Positions 27,183-35,769 of a DNA stretch of 64,000 bases are shown piece after piece. Each line of letters starts with the position of its first letter. The first letter of the stretch is position 1. Made by a program: the position numbers and the translations under genes. This DNA is from Hominimerdicola alba (GTDB taxonomy: Bacteria > Bacillota > Clostridia > Oscillospirales > Ruminococcaceae), in contig NZ_FOKQ01000009.1 of NCBI RefSeq assembly GCF_900112155.1, forward strand, positions 1 to 64,000. Direction: 5' to 3'. The notes beneath the pieces are model-generated. The model worked only from the letters and a program-made list of their open reading frames with translations, ran no database searches and was not told the DNA's origin.

Positions 27183-28352
27183 TCAGAAATCCAAGCCGCG
27201 GGCTATCACCTCCATGCACATTCTGCCGTTGTGGTAGGGGCACTTCCATGGTCCCACTGTTTCCTTACAGTCACGGGGCACATGGTCAAAGGTGACCTCG
27301 GCATACCATTCGCCGCCCTTTCTGGGGTCGATGATGTATTTCTTGATATTCTCCCAGATGCTCTTTGCGGAGTCAAGGAACTTTTTAACACCGCTGTGCT
27401 GATAGGCATTTATAAAGCCCACAACAGCCTCAGCCTGAACCCACCACACGCGGGTCTTGTTTATTTCGTTCTTGTCGCGCTCGTTGTTGAGTGCGCCGTC
27501 CTCAAGAGCGATATCCTGTATATTATGCGATATTTTAAGCCCCATCTCGGCGAACTCTTTTCTGAGCTCTTCGTCCCCGAGAACATCGCAGGCTCTGTCC
27601 ATAAGCCAAGTGGCTTCGATATCATGTCCGTAGGAATGGATATCTCCCACCAGATTAAACTTGGTATCAAAGAAAACTTTCAGCGCATTGGTCTCGGGGG
27701 TATAAACTATATCCCTCATCTGCTCCAGCTGAAATCTCAGCCTTTGCGCCACCTTCTCATTGCCGTCAGCCTTGTAAAGCTCGGTATAGGCTTCAATAAG
27801 GTGGAGTATTGCATTCATGGTCTTGTCGGCTTTAAGTCCGTTTTCGCTGAGTGCTTCGTTATCCACGAGGTTCCATTCCCTGTCAAAAGCTTCGCGGTAG
27901 CCGTACTCATCAAGGGTATTTTTCTCGATATCCTCGAAAAGCCTGTAAGCCAGCGCCAGGGCTTCCTTATCGCCGCTTGCCCTGTAATAGCTTGAAAGTG
28001 CGTATATAGCAAAGGCGATATTATAGGTATGCTTCATGGTATCAGCGGGCTTGCCCGAATAGTCCATCATCCAGTAGATACCGCCGAATTCGTAATCGAT
28101 GCAGTTGTTCTTGATGAACTCATAAGCGTGCTTGGCATTGCAGAGAAGTTCATCACCGCCGAGGGTCATATATGCGTTAGAATAGAACCAAAGTATCCTT
28201 GATTGCAGTATAACACCCTTATCCGCCTTTTTATCCAGTTCCAGCCCATAGCTGAGGTATCCGTAGAAACCGCCGTTCTCGTCATCGCGCAGTTTGTTCC
28301 AGAATGGTATGATATGCTCTTCCAGTTCTTTTTTTACCTCGTTTATCAGCAT
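27183..28352 (-). CDS. Cellobiose 2-epimerase
   Basis: The enzyme converts cellobiose to 4-O-beta-D-glucosyl-D-mannose (and lactose to epilactose) in the cytoplasm. The ATG at 28352 (AAGGAG upstream) gives 389 residues, the length I recall for the R. albus enzyme. Known catalytic residues fall at the same numbers: His243, Glu246 and Trp249 in GHDIEATW; Trp304 and Glu308 in RVWWVQAE; His374 in YHNGRM. The all-helical (alpha/alpha)6-barrel pattern runs throughout. It is the first gene of a five-gene operon that also contains a GH5 lipoprotein. A LacI/CcpA-like operator lies just upstream of the promoter. Confidence 0.96.
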   Translation of the reverse strand: MLINEVKKELEEHIIPFWNKLRDDENGGFYGYLSYGLELDKKADKGVILQSRILWFYSNAYMTLGGDELLCNAKHAYEFIKNNCIDYEFGGIYWMMDYSGKPADTMKHTYNIAFAIYALSSYYRASGDKEALALAYRLFEDIEKNTLDEYGYREAFDREWNLVDNEALSENGLKADKTMNAILHLIEAYTELYKADGNEKVAQRLRFQLEQMRDIVYTPETNALKVFFDTKFNLVGDIHSYGHDIEATWLMDRACDVLGDEELRKEFAEMGLKISHNIQDIALEDGALNNERDKNEINKTRVWWVQAEAVVGFINAYQHSGVKKFLDSAKSIWENIKKYIIDPRKGGEWYAEVTFDHVPRDCKETVGPWKCPYHNGRMCMEVIARGLDF

Positions 28353-28441
28353 GATATCCGCTCCTTCATTTTCCCTAAAAACCATAACCATATTTTGTTA
28401 AAGATACACATATAGCAATATATTAAATATCTTTTGCCCTA

Positions 28442-28470
28442 ATTATACAACATAAAAATGCCGATTTCAA
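28442..28470 (-). promoter_or_regulatory. Promoter of the cellobiose operon
   Basis: On the minus strand TTGAAA and TATAAT are spaced by 17 bases, about 90 bases before the epimerase start. Confidence 0.85.
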
Positions 28471-28476
28471 GGGGAT

Positions 28477-28507
28477 AACAAATTGTTTACTATTGTAAAC
28501 GTTATCA
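28477..28507. promoter_or_regulatory. LacI/CcpA-like operator and overlapping dyad
   Basis: TGTAAACGTTATCA (28494-28507) matches the cre/LacI-family consensus TGWAANCGNTNWCA at every fixed position. It overlaps a second dyad, GTTTAC-TATT-GTAAAC, and GATAAC at 28475-28480 mirrors GTTATC. The site lies just upstream of the -35, so it could serve activation or looping as well as repression. The regulator gene is not in the window. Confidence 0.7.
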
Positions 28508-28531
28508 TTTTTAGAAAAATTTTAGCGGGTA

Positions 28532-28568
28532 AAAAATAGTCCCGATGTACCCATAGGAACATCGGGAC
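28532..28568 (-). terminator. Terminator of aroE
   Basis: On the minus strand GTCCCGATGT / ACATCGGGAC form a 10-bp stem, followed by TATTTTTT. Confidence 0.88.
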
Positions 28569-28577
28569 AGAAAATTA

Positions 28578-29432
28578 TTATGCTGTCGGGAAATCCTTTT
28601 CCACCTGAAGTTCCATCTCGGTTATGATGCTCTGCACCTCTTCGTCGGAATAGATATCATTGTCCCATATCTCATGGGCTTTAACTGCCTGCCATACCAG
28701 CATAGCCATACCTCCGGCGGCTTTTTTGCCCTGTGCCCTTGCCTTTTTGATGAGCACGGTTTCGCGGGGGTTGTAGATAACATCGAAAACAGCCTTGCTT
28801 GCGTCTATCACATCATCGCTGACGGGACAGCCGTTTATCTTCGGATACATACCCACAGGGCAGGCATTCATCAGCAGGTCATAGCTTACAGAGGTATCTA
28901 TATCGGTGTTTTTCACGATAGATACCTTAGCATCTGACTTCATGGCAGTTATTTCCTTTTTAGCCTGTTCAGCCAGAGGAATATCGCTTTCGAGTACAGC
29001 TATGACGAGGTCAGCCCCTGCAAGAGCGGCTTCGATAGCCATCATTCTGCCGACACCGCCGCAGCCTATCAGCAGCACCTTGCCGCCCAGGTCAGCACCC
29101 ATAGCGTTTATAGTTGCAAGGAAACCGTCGCAGTCGGTATTATAGCCTGTGTGAGTGCCGTTTTTGTTATCAACGCAGTTCACCGAATTATATCTCTTAG
29201 CAGAATCCGCCAGCTTATCGCAGTGGGAGATTATGCCAATCTTATGGGGTATGGTGATATTGAATCCTGCCAGACTTTTCAGGTACTCCGCATGGGGAGC
29301 CAGCTCCTCGGTCGGCAGTTCGATTATCTCATAGGTGAACTCTCTGTTTTTGAGTTCAAACAGCCTTTTATGTATCGGCGGTGACATTGTATGTTTCAGG
29401 CTTTCGCCGAGTATAGCGTATTTTCTTTCCAT
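28578..29432 (-). CDS. aroE: Shikimate dehydrogenase
   Basis: This NADP-dependent enzyme reduces 3-dehydroshikimate to shikimate in aromatic amino-acid synthesis. The 284-residue protein shows the substrate-binding loop (KHTMSPPIH), catalytic Lys64 in NITIPHK, the NTDCDGF motif and the nucleotide-binding GCGGVGRM. The C-terminal GGMAMLVWQA helix is also typical. I chose ATG 29432, which has AAAAGGAG upstream; the frame stays open for 39 more codons, but those run through the parS-like palindrome and are not coding. Confidence 0.94.
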   Translation of the reverse strand: MERKYAILGESLKHTMSPPIHKRLFELKNREFTYEIIELPTEELAPHAEYLKSLAGFNITIPHKIGIISHCDKLADSAKRYNSVNCVDNKNGTHTGYNTDCDGFLATINAMGADLGGKVLLIGCGGVGRMMAIEAALAGADLVIAVLESDIPLAEQAKKEITAMKSDAKVSIVKNTDIDTSVSYDLLMNACPVGMYPKINGCPVSDDVIDASKAVFDVIYNPRETVLIKKARAQGKKAAGGMAMLVWQAVKAHEIWDNDIYSDEEVQSIITEMELQVEKDFPTA

Positions 29433-29515
29433 TGGTCTTGCTCCTTTTGGGATTATTGTTTTTGCGGTGGGATGCGGTCGGTTGCGGTCGCATACGTCCG
29501 CTAATTTTGAACAAA

Positions 29516-29531
29516 TGTTCCACGTGGAACA
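29516..29531. promoter_or_regulatory. parS-like centromere site (ParB/Spo0J or Noc-type)
   Basis: TGTTCCACGTGGAACA is a perfect 16-base palindrome. It matches the bacterial parS core (consensus TGTTNCACGTGAAACA; the GG/CC form is known as parS in other bacteria). parS sites cluster around the replication origin, so the window may be origin-proximal. Overlapping it, TGAACAAATGTTCC (29508-29521) fits the Gram-positive LexA box CGAACRNRYGTTYC at all fixed positions but the first. Confidence 0.7.
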
Positions 29532-29559
29532 TTTTGTTTGTTCGTTCATGCGTTGGCAA

Positions 29560-29880
29560 GGTCGCCCCTCGTTCCTCGGGTCGAGAAATCAACGAGCTGA
29601 CGCCGTTGATTTCGGGCGCGGCAATATTTTACGCGTATAGTTTGTGCGTGTGCATTAGTTTTGCTCACGCTCATGATTTCGATATTGCCGCGCCTTTTGG
29701 TTGGAAGTTTGTTGTTCTATTTACAGCACTCTTGTCGCGTCGCTTTTGTGCCTTGAGTTGAGGGCTCTGCCCTCAAACTCCCGCAAGCCTGCTAGCGCGA
29801 GGCATATGCCGACGCAGTCGCATAAACCGCGCGCTTTGATTCGCGGCATAGATTGTTATATGCGCAAGTTTGCTGCCGCG
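29560..29880 (+). repeat. Interspersed structured repeat, copy C
   Basis: Complete copy: CGCCCCTCGTTCCTCGGG, hairpin GAAATCAACG/CGTTGATTTC, the long stem GGCGCGGCAATAT...ATATTGCCGCGCC enclosing GTGCGTGTGCA...TGCTCACGCTC, then AGGGCTCTGCCCT and CCGACGCAGTCGC. Bases 29748-29846 are identical to copy D for about 100 bases. With the parS-like site and a short GC-rich lead (29433-29507) it accounts for the whole aroE-dCMP deaminase gap. Confidence 0.9.
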
Positions 29881-29892
29881 CCTTATAGTTCT

Positions 29893-30372
29893 TTACAGCT
29901 CTATTTTGATGACCCTATTCGTGTTCTCATACTTACGCAGTTTTACTCCTGCCATGTTGAACATCTTCTTCGATGCCCTCACTCCGTCAGTGTCGGCATA
30001 CTTGTCATCGCCGTATACTACTTCTGTTATACCGCTCTGGATTATCGCTTTTGCACATTCGTTACAAGGGAACAAAGATACATATATCTTCGCATTTTTA
30101 AGGCTCCCCGTCGAACGGTTGAGTATGGCGTTCAGCTCTGCATGGCACACAAAGGGGTACTTCGTGTCAAGGAAGTCGCCCTCCCTGTCCCATGGCATAT
30201 CATCATCGCTGCAACCTGTCGGCATACCGTTATAGCCCACCGACAGTATCTTATTTTCTTCTGATACTATACAGGCACCCACCTGTGTGCTGGGGTCTTT
30301 GCTTCTTCTGGCAGAAAGATGCGCTATGCCCATGAAGTACTCGTCCCAGCTGAGATAATCCTGTCTTTTCAT
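29893..30372 (-). CDS. dCMP deaminase (ComEB-like)
   Basis: The enzyme deaminates dCMP to dUMP for thymidylate supply. The zinc site is complete: His77 and Glu79 in VCHAELNAI, Cys103 and Cys106 in PCNECAK. The 159-residue size is typical. I chose ATG 30372; a GTG nine bases earlier is possible. It starts 20 bases after the stop of the first lipoprotein gene and so appears co-transcribed with the lipoproteins. Repeat copy C follows its stop. Confidence 0.93.
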   Translation of the reverse strand: MKRQDYLSWDEYFMGIAHLSARRSKDPSTQVGACIVSEENKILSVGYNGMPTGCSDDDMPWDREGDFLDTKYPFVCHAELNAILNRSTGSLKNAKIYVSLFPCNECAKAIIQSGITEVVYGDDKYADTDGVRASKKMFNMAGVKLRKYENTNRVIKIEL

Positions 30373-30391
30373 ATTCTTCACCCGTTTATTA

Positions 30392-31447
30392 TCACTCTGT
30401 TATTGGTGCTGTCATCTGAACTTTCAGGGCTTCGAATATCTGCTTTGTATCCATGCCCTTCATATCGTCTTCCATATCAAGTTCGTAAGCTTCGCTTGTG
30501 ATGTATACGCCGATATCGTCGCCTACGCTCCAGGTCTCAACGCCGCCCAGGTCATACTCCTTTTCGCCTGAAAGTACCGAGAATGTCAGGCGCATATACA
30601 GCTGATCTTCATATTTGCCGCAGTATTCCAGGAAGAAACCGTAGGTAACATCATCACCGATGTCCATCTTCTGTATATCTTCCTCGCTGTTGAAGATAGT
30701 TGCATCATTGAGGTTTGTTTTTACAGCTTCCGCATCGGGTTTAACGCTGTCGGTCAGCTTGGTGATGAGCTCTCTGAGCTTTGCGCTGTCCTTAGCTTCC
30801 ATAGCATCGTTGAGCTGATCGTTCACATCGGCATCGCCCAGCTGTTCAAGCATACCGATGATATCATCGACAACTGCATACTTTGTATTCTGGTTTGTGT
30901 CTGTGAGCTTCTGCTGGAATTCTTCGTTGGAATGATCGTTGTCATACTCAAACAGAAGATCGCACAGCTCAGCTACAGGCTCATTGAGGATACCGAAATT
31001 GAAGGTGTCGAGGAAAGCCTGTGTATCCTTATCCTCAGCGGCTTTATACTGCTTTAAGATTGCATCGAGGGTAGCCTGTACCTCTTCATCGGTGGGTCTG
31101 GTCTCCAGGTTGTTCTCATCTATATAGATGATATTATTGTTTATCAGCTTTAAGGTAACGTCAGATGTCTGGAAAGTAGTATCGTCATTCACCAGTACCT
31201 CAGCCGCAGATGAATCATCATCGCCGTCCTTTGACTTATCATCGTCAGTTGTGCTGTTATCAGTCTTGCCCTCATCGGTGGTGGTCTCATCGGAAGTTGT
31301 CTGCTTGTCAGAAGTGGTCTGATCATCAGCCTTAGCAGAATCGGAAGCCTTTGAAGAGCTGTCCTTATCTTCCTTTTTGTCGCCGCAGGCAGCCAGACCT
31401 GCGCACATCACCAGTGCCAGCATTGCCGCCATTATTTTCTTTGCCAT
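30392..31447 (-). CDS. Lipoprotein of a tandem paralogous family (1)
   Basis: A 351-residue lipoprotein of unknown function. The signal peptide ends LAAC with Cys21 as lipidation site, followed by a Ser/Thr/Asp-rich linker of about 60 residues. A folded domain (about 85-345) shares phrases with the two genes upstream: a strand-rich [12 protein letters not shown] start, [24 protein letters not shown], and a C-terminal segment with [21 protein letters not shown]. It is the most diverged member. The last gene before the dCMP deaminase gene in the operon. Confidence 0.85.
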   Translation of the reverse strand: MAKKIMAAMLALVMCAGLAACGDKKEDKDSSSKASDSAKADDQTTSDKQTTSDETTTDEGKTDNSTTDDDKSKDGDDDSSAAEVLVNDDTTFQTSDVTLKLINNNIIYIDENNLETRPTDEEVQATLDAILKQYKAAEDKDTQAFLDTFNFGILNEPVAELCDLLFEYDNDHSNEEFQQKLTDTNQNTKYAVVDDIIGMLEQLGDADVNDQLNDAMEAKDSAKLRELITKLTDSVKPDAEAVKTNLNDATIFNSEEDIQKMDIGDDVTYGFFLEYCGKYEDQLYMRLTFSVLSGEKEYDLGGVETWSVGDDIGVYITSEAYELDMEDDMKGMDTKQIFEALKVQMTAPITE

Positions 31448-31482
31448 AAAACATTTCCTCCTTATCAGTGGTTAGCTATCAG

Positions 31483-32643
31483 CTATTCTTCTACGGGATA
31501 ATCTCCCGAAACTCCGTCTGCCGAAGTATATCCTGCCTTTTCGATAAAATCCAAGCCCTTGTCATAGCCTGAGATCAATACTATGCCGTCGGGGTAGCCG
31601 TATTCGTGCATTTGGTCATACACATATTTATCGCCCTTAGCCTTAGGTTCATCGCCTGCAATGTCAAGACCTTCGCTTGATGAACACATTGGGAAATCAC
31701 TTTCAAGCTTTTTCTTGATATTTTCGCCCGCTTCATTCAGGTCTGCGCAGTACTCAGCCATGATAATGTACACAAAGTAAGCGGCTTCTCTTACTTCATT
31801 CAGAGCCTTATTTTCCATGATCTTCTGTTTTATTTCGTCAACGGTCATACCTGCGTATTCGTTGTCGCCGTGTTCTGCGGAAAATATCATTACGCCTGAT
31901 GAACCGTCTATATACCACGCTTCGATACTTCCTAACTTGAACATATCATTTCCGTTTAGTACTGTCATATCGAAGTTGATGTACATATCTTCTCCTTCGA
32001 GCACGAATTGCTGAAGATCGATATATGCTACGGTATCATCGTTCAGTTCGCCCATGGAGAATAAGGTTTCCCTGTCTTGCCAGATGGGGGTGTTATCGAT
32101 ATTGAAAGTGTCAAGGGCTTGATACGATTTCTTTTTATATTCTTCTTCCCCTTCATCATTATATGAGGGATCAGCATCAGACCAGAAATAAAGCATATAG
32201 CCCCAACGGTACATTGCCATATCTTTAACAGACATCTTATCCTTTTCGGGATTGATATGCCTTTTGGCGATCATTTCAGTGAAGGGTTCGACCACCTTGT
32301 CGAAAGAGAACATTTGCGTATATTTCTCGCTGTCATTCGCCTGAGCAGCGCTGTACTGTTCAACAGCCAGCATAGCGAAAGTGAGAAGCTCGTCATTAGT
32401 AGGTGTGTCTGTACTATTGACATAAACGTCATTGATGAAAATATTATCCTTGTTCAGCTCGCCGGAGAAAGGCGTATCGTTCTTATTGGGTTTTCTGCCG
32501 GCAGTCTCATCATTGGTAGTATATGTATCGACTGCTGAGGTGTTCGCTTCCTCTTTGGCGTTTTTCTCGTTATCATTTTTGCAGCCTGCGAGACTTGCGC
32601 ACATCGTCAGCGCAAGCATTGCTGCCAGTATTTTCTTTGCCAT
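31483..32643 (-). CDS. Lipoprotein of a tandem paralogous family (2)
   Basis: A 386-residue lipoprotein (signal peptide ending LAGC, Cys21). Its core aligns with paralogue 3: LNKDNIFINDVYVN, PTNDELLTFAMLAVEQYSAAQANDSEKY, and NGNDMFKLGSIEAWYIDGSSGVMIFSAEHGDNEYAGMTVDEIKQ (quoted in parts: NGNDMFKL, EAWYIDGSSGVM, YAGMTVDEIKQ). It carries an extra C-terminal region of about 100 residues beginning AEYCADLNEAGENIKKKLES that paralogue 3 lacks in frame. It lies 35 bases upstream of paralogue 1. Function unknown. Confidence 0.85.
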   Translation of the reverse strand: MAKKILAAMLALTMCASLAGCKNDNEKNAKEEANTSAVDTYTTNDETAGRKPNKNDTPFSGELNKDNIFINDVYVNSTDTPTNDELLTFAMLAVEQYSAAQANDSEKYTQMFSFDKVVEPFTEMIAKRHINPEKDKMSVKDMAMYRWGYMLYFWSDADPSYNDEGEEEYKKKSYQALDTFNIDNTPIWQDRETLFSMGELNDDTVAYIDLQQFVLEGEDMYINFDMTVLNGNDMFKLGSIEAWYIDGSSGVMIFSAEHGDNEYAGMTVDEIKQKIMENKALNEVREAAYFVYIIMAEYCADLNEAGENIKKKLESDFPMCSSSEGLDIAGDEPKAKGDKYVYDQMHEYGYPDGIVLISGYDKGLDFIEKAGYTSADGVSGDYPVEE

Positions 32644-32667
32644 AAATTATATACTCCTTATGAATGG

Positions 32668-32744
32668 TCAGCTTTCAAGCTTTTTCTTGAAAGCTTCGCC
32701 GCGTGTTTCAGGGTCTGCGCAATACTCACCCACAGCTGTTTTGC
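32668..32744 (-). pseudogene. Frameshifted C-terminal remnant of lipoprotein 3
   Basis: Directly after the stop of lipoprotein 3, another minus-strand frame reads EYCADPETRGEAFKKKLES and then a stop. It aligns with EYCADLNEAGENIKKKLES in the extra C-terminal region of lipoprotein 2. So the third paralogue once had, or was copied without, this tail, which is now out of frame and cut short. Confidence 0.65.
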
Positions 32745-33656
32745 TTAATTTTGAGCACCTTTTTCCTCGACCATCTGTTTTATCTCGTCAATTGTCATGT
32801 CGGCGTATCTGTTATCACTGCGTTCTGCGTGGTTTATCATTATGCCCGAAGTATTATCCATATACCATGCATTTACATTAAAGAGCCTGAACATATCATT
32901 TCCGTTGAGTATTACCATATCAAAGTTAGTGAACATATCATCGCCGTCGCGCTCAAATCCGTTAAGCTCGAAAACTATTATGGTATCACCGTTCAGTTCG
33001 CCCATGGGATCAAAGTTTTCTCCGCTGTTCCAGAAAAGACCGGAGAATTCATCGATATCCAGGTTGTCATTGACAAAGTTCAGTCTCTTGTTAAGATCGT
33101 CTCCCAAGGCATCGTATTCATCTGCCTTATCGGTATCTGCTTCATCAAGATCGGAACACATGGAAAGCATCATACCCCAGGTTATCATCTCTTTTTCTTT
33201 TAATGACATATCATCGTCATCAACATCACCGAGATACAGACCGGTTACATCTATATCGGAGTTCTGAGCAAGTTCGCAGAACGGGTCAATGATCTTGTCA
33301 AAAGCAAGGGTCTGCTTGATATTTTCTTTGTCATTCGACTGTATGGCATTGTATTGTTTGACAGTCAGCTCAGCGAAAGCGAGAAGCTCATCGCTGGTGG
33401 GGGTCTCTTCGCAATCGCCTGAAATGCCGCTGATTATAATATTATCCTTGTTCAGTTCTACGGGGACAGTCGTACTGCCCTCGTCTGCTTTGCTGTCGGC
33501 AGTATTCTCCTCATCGGCAGCATCGGTATCGGCTGCTGAGGTGTTCGCGCTCGCTTTAGAGGTACTGCTGTCCTTTTTATCGCTTTTATTTCCGCAGCCC
33601 GCGAGACTAGCGCACATTGTCAGTGCAAGCAGAGATGCTATTATCTTTTTGGTCAT
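32745..33656 (-). CDS. Lipoprotein of a tandem paralogous family (3), truncated
   Basis: A 303-residue lipoprotein with a signal peptide ending LAGC (Cys21) and a Ser/Ala/Asp-rich linker (about 22-62). The domain (about 65-300) is closest to paralogue 2: ELNKDNIIISG, PTSDELLAFAELTVKQYNAIQSNDKEN, GNDMFRLFNVNAWYMD and YADMTIDEIKQ. It is first in the operon, directly behind the promoter at 33719. Its C terminus ends early relative to paralogue 2, with a recognisable out-of-frame remnant downstream. Role unknown; all three would sit on the outer face of the membrane. Confidence 0.85.
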   Translation of the reverse strand: MTKKIIASLLALTMCASLAGCGNKSDKKDSSTSKASANTSAADTDAADEENTADSKADEGSTTVPVELNKDNIIISGISGDCEETPTSDELLAFAELTVKQYNAIQSNDKENIKQTLAFDKIIDPFCELAQNSDIDVTGLYLGDVDDDDMSLKEKEMITWGMMLSMCSDLDEADTDKADEYDALGDDLNKRLNFVNDNLDIDEFSGLFWNSGENFDPMGELNGDTIIVFELNGFERDGDDMFTNFDMVILNGNDMFRLFNVNAWYMDNTSGIMINHAERSDNRYADMTIDEIKQMVEEKGAQN

Positions 33657-33718
33657 ATATTGTTCTCCTTTTATCTTATTATTATGTTTTTCAATTTTAA
33701 CTATAATTACGCTACCAT

Positions 33719-33747
33719 ATTATAGCATATCACCGTGTTAAAATCAA
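33719..33747 (-). promoter_or_regulatory. Promoter of the lipoprotein operon
   Basis: On the minus strand TTGATT and TATAAT are spaced by 17 bases, about 60 bases before the first lipoprotein start. Confidence 0.82.
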
Positions 33748-33807
33748 GGCTTTTTACCATAAACTCGACTTTTTGACACTGTTTTCTCACATAACGCAGA
33801 ATGGAGA

Positions 33808-33850
33808 TAAAAAAATAACACAGCCTGCGAAATTTGTTCACGGGCTGTGT
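33808..33850 (-). terminator. Terminator of the GtrA-family gene
   Basis: On the minus strand ACACAGCC / GGCTGTGT form an 8-bp stem around a long loop, followed by TATTTTTTT. Confidence 0.8.
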
Positions 33851-33856
33851 GTAAAG

Positions 33857-34348
33857 CTATTTATTCTTTTTGAAAACGAACAGTTTGCTGATGATGTAGT
33901 TGAGTATGATGATTATAATATTTGCGATTATCTTTGTCACCCAATAGTTTGCACCGATAAGCTTTACACCGATATTCATTATCAGCATCTCGACAAACAT
34001 TGTGAACAGTCTGCCGCCGTAGAACGATGTGCCCTCTTTTATGACATCCGCTCTGCTGTGGGCAGTGGAGGCGAACACCCATATCCTGTTGGTGATATAC
34101 GCAAAGGTTACGGAGCATATCCATGAAAAAACCGTGCTGACATTGACGACGGCGCTTTCACCTGCACCCATTTTTTCAAGCAGGAATTTGGCTATGCCCG
34201 CAGTGATGAAGCTGACGACCGTTGTCATCACGCCGAAGAACAGGTAAAGAAGAACTTCCTTGTTCTTTTTATAAAATGGTTCAAAGGTCTTGAGGAAGCC
34301 CCAGCCCATTATGCGGTCGAAGATATCTTTCTTTTGTGTGTTCTCCAT
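33857..34348 (-). CDS. GtrA-family membrane protein (GtcA-like)
   Basis: The 163-residue protein has the four membrane helices of the GtrA family (about 32-55, 66-88, 108-128, 135-155) and the family motif AYITNRIWVF. GtrA/GtcA proteins are thought to flip undecaprenyl-phosphate-linked sugars for cell-wall or teichoic-acid glycosylation. Its natural partners, a CsbB/GtrB-like GT2 and a YfhO protein, are encoded 8 kb away at 41.9-45.9 kb. It has its own promoter and terminator. Confidence 0.92.
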   Translation of the reverse strand: MENTQKKDIFDRIMGWGFLKTFEPFYKKNKEVLLYLFFGVMTTVVSFITAGIAKFLLEKMGAGESAVVNVSTVFSWICSVTFAYITNRIWVFASTAHSRADVIKEGTSFYGGRLFTMFVEMLIMNIGVKLIGANYWVTKIIANIIIIILNYIISKLFVFKKNK

Positions 34349-34382
34349 TTTATCATACCTTTCAGATTTTTATGACCGATTA

Positions 34383-34411
34383 ATTATATCATATTCCGAT
34401 ATAAAAGTAAA
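34383..34411 (-). promoter_or_regulatory. Promoter of the GtrA-family gene
   Basis: On the minus strand TTTACT and TATAAT are spaced by 17 bases, about 35 bases before the start. Confidence 0.75.
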
Positions 34412-34702
34412 GCCCTTGCGCTGTGGGGCAGGTCTTCACACGATGCAGGATTCTGTGACATAAACCATTGTGCTGTGTTTGCAATGTGCCTGACTGAACG
34501 AAATTCGGGAGATGGGGTCGTTTTGATGCGGTCGGTGGCTTTTTTCTGCCGTTGCGGCGCGTTATCTGACGAAGTGATGCGAGGTGTGTTTTTCTGTGCC
34601 GAAAGGCTCGAAAATATTCAGAATAGCAATATTTTGATGTGAATTTTAGTGCATACTGTCTAATTCTATCGGAAAATTCTTGACGATTTTAATAAAAAGC
34701 TA
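34412..34702. other. Gap between divergent gtrA-family and spo0A promoters
   Basis: About 290 bases with no gene. The middle (34500-34600) is noticeably GC-rich and T-run-rich (GCGGTCGGTGG, GTTGCGGCGCG), unlike the AT-rich flanks. I see no convincing hairpin, repeat or Spo0A box. Confidence 0.5.
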
Positions 34703-34731
34703 TTGCATTTTAAGTTTACTTGTGTTAAGAT
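34703..34731 (+). promoter_or_regulatory. Probable promoter of spo0A
   Basis: TTGCAT and TAAGAT are spaced by 17 bases, about 65 bases upstream of the start. Confidence 0.6.
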
Positions 34732-34802
34732 ATTTATGCAAACGAAAATTGACTGCCCGGGAACGTCAAAGCATACTTTTTCAGCTACGGAGGTATTATT
34801 TT

Positions 34803-35585
34803 ATGAACAACAAGATCAAGATACTTATAGGTGACGATTCTGCGCAGTACGGTGTGTTTTGTGCCGCAAACCTGAGAAATTCGGGATTCTTTGTGATAAC
34901 CCGCCAGAAAGACGGCATGGTGATATTCGATGCGGTGAAGAATGAACTGCCCGATGTTGTCATCGTTGATGCGGTGATGCCGGGGATAGATGCCATCGAG
35001 CTTATACGAAGATCTGAAAAGCTTGATAAAAAGCCCCTTTACATAGTTACCAGCGCTTACGAGAACAGCTTCATCGAAAATCAGGTGATGAATGCGGGAG
35101 CATCCTACTTTATGCTGAAGCCCTTTGATGTGAAAGTGCTGGGGGAGCGTATCAAGGCTATGCTGGATATCGATACCGATATATCCTCGGAGCACAGGAT
35201 AAGTGCCGCAAGGCAGAGCCCTGCAAATCTGGAGATAATCGTCACGGATATAATCCACCAGATAGGAGTGCCTGCACATATCAAGGGTTATCACTATCTG
35301 CGGGAGGCTATAATATGCTCGGTGAATGACAAAGAAATGCTGGAAAGCGTGACGAAGCTGTTGTATCCGTCGGTTGCGAAGAAATTTGCGACCACTGCAT
35401 CGCGGGTGGAGAGGGCGATACGCCATGCAATAGAGATAGCATGGGACAGGGGTGATATCGACACCTTGAACAGCTTTTTTGGTTACACCATAAACACCGG
35501 CAAGGGCAAGCCCACCAACAGCGAGTTCATCGCGCTGATAACGGATAAGATATCGCTGAAATTCAGGGCGGCGGTATCGGCATGA
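34803..35585 (+). CDS. spo0A: Sporulation response regulator Spo0A
   Basis: The 260-residue protein is an unmistakable Spo0A. The receiver domain has Asp11-Asp12, phosphosite Asp56 in VIVDAVMPG, Thr83-Ser84 and Lys106 in LKPFD. The DNA-binding domain contains the near-invariant stretches [35 protein letters not shown] and [17 protein letters not shown] 34803 has GGAGGT 8 bases upstream; the open frame before it is not coding. spo0A usually follows spoIVB, but here it stands alone, divergent from a GtrA-family gene and followed by rplJ-rplL. No other sporulation regulator is visible. Confidence 0.96.
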   Translation: MNNKIKILIGDDSAQYGVFCAANLRNSGFFVITRQKDGMVIFDAVKNELPDVVIVDAVMPGIDAIELIRRSEKLDKKPLYIVTSAYENSFIENQVMNAGASYFMLKPFDVKVLGERIKAMLDIDTDISSEHRISAARQSPANLEIIVTDIIHQIGVPAHIKGYHYLREAIICSVNDKEMLESVTKLLYPSVAKKFATTASRVERAIRHAIEIAWDRGDIDTLNSFFGYTINTGKGKPTNSEFIALITDKISLKFRAAVSA

Positions 35586-35727
35586 GTCCTGACGCCGGAC
35601 GGGCGGTCACGTTACGGACTATGATGTGGGCTGCAACTTCATCATTAATAATACTGCCGTTAAACTGCGAAAATCGTAAAACACGCATAGTTTACAAAAA
35701 GTTTACATAAATAGTTCTCAGACCCTC

Positions 35728-35756
35728 TTGACGAAATGTCGGGGGTCTGCTATAAT
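35728..35756 (+). promoter_or_regulatory. Promoter of rplJ-rplL
   Basis: TTGACG and TATAAT are spaced by 17 bases, giving a leader of about 160 bases. The 140 bases between spo0A and this promoter show no feature. Confidence 0.88.
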
Positions 35757-35769
35757 ATATAAGCATTCG

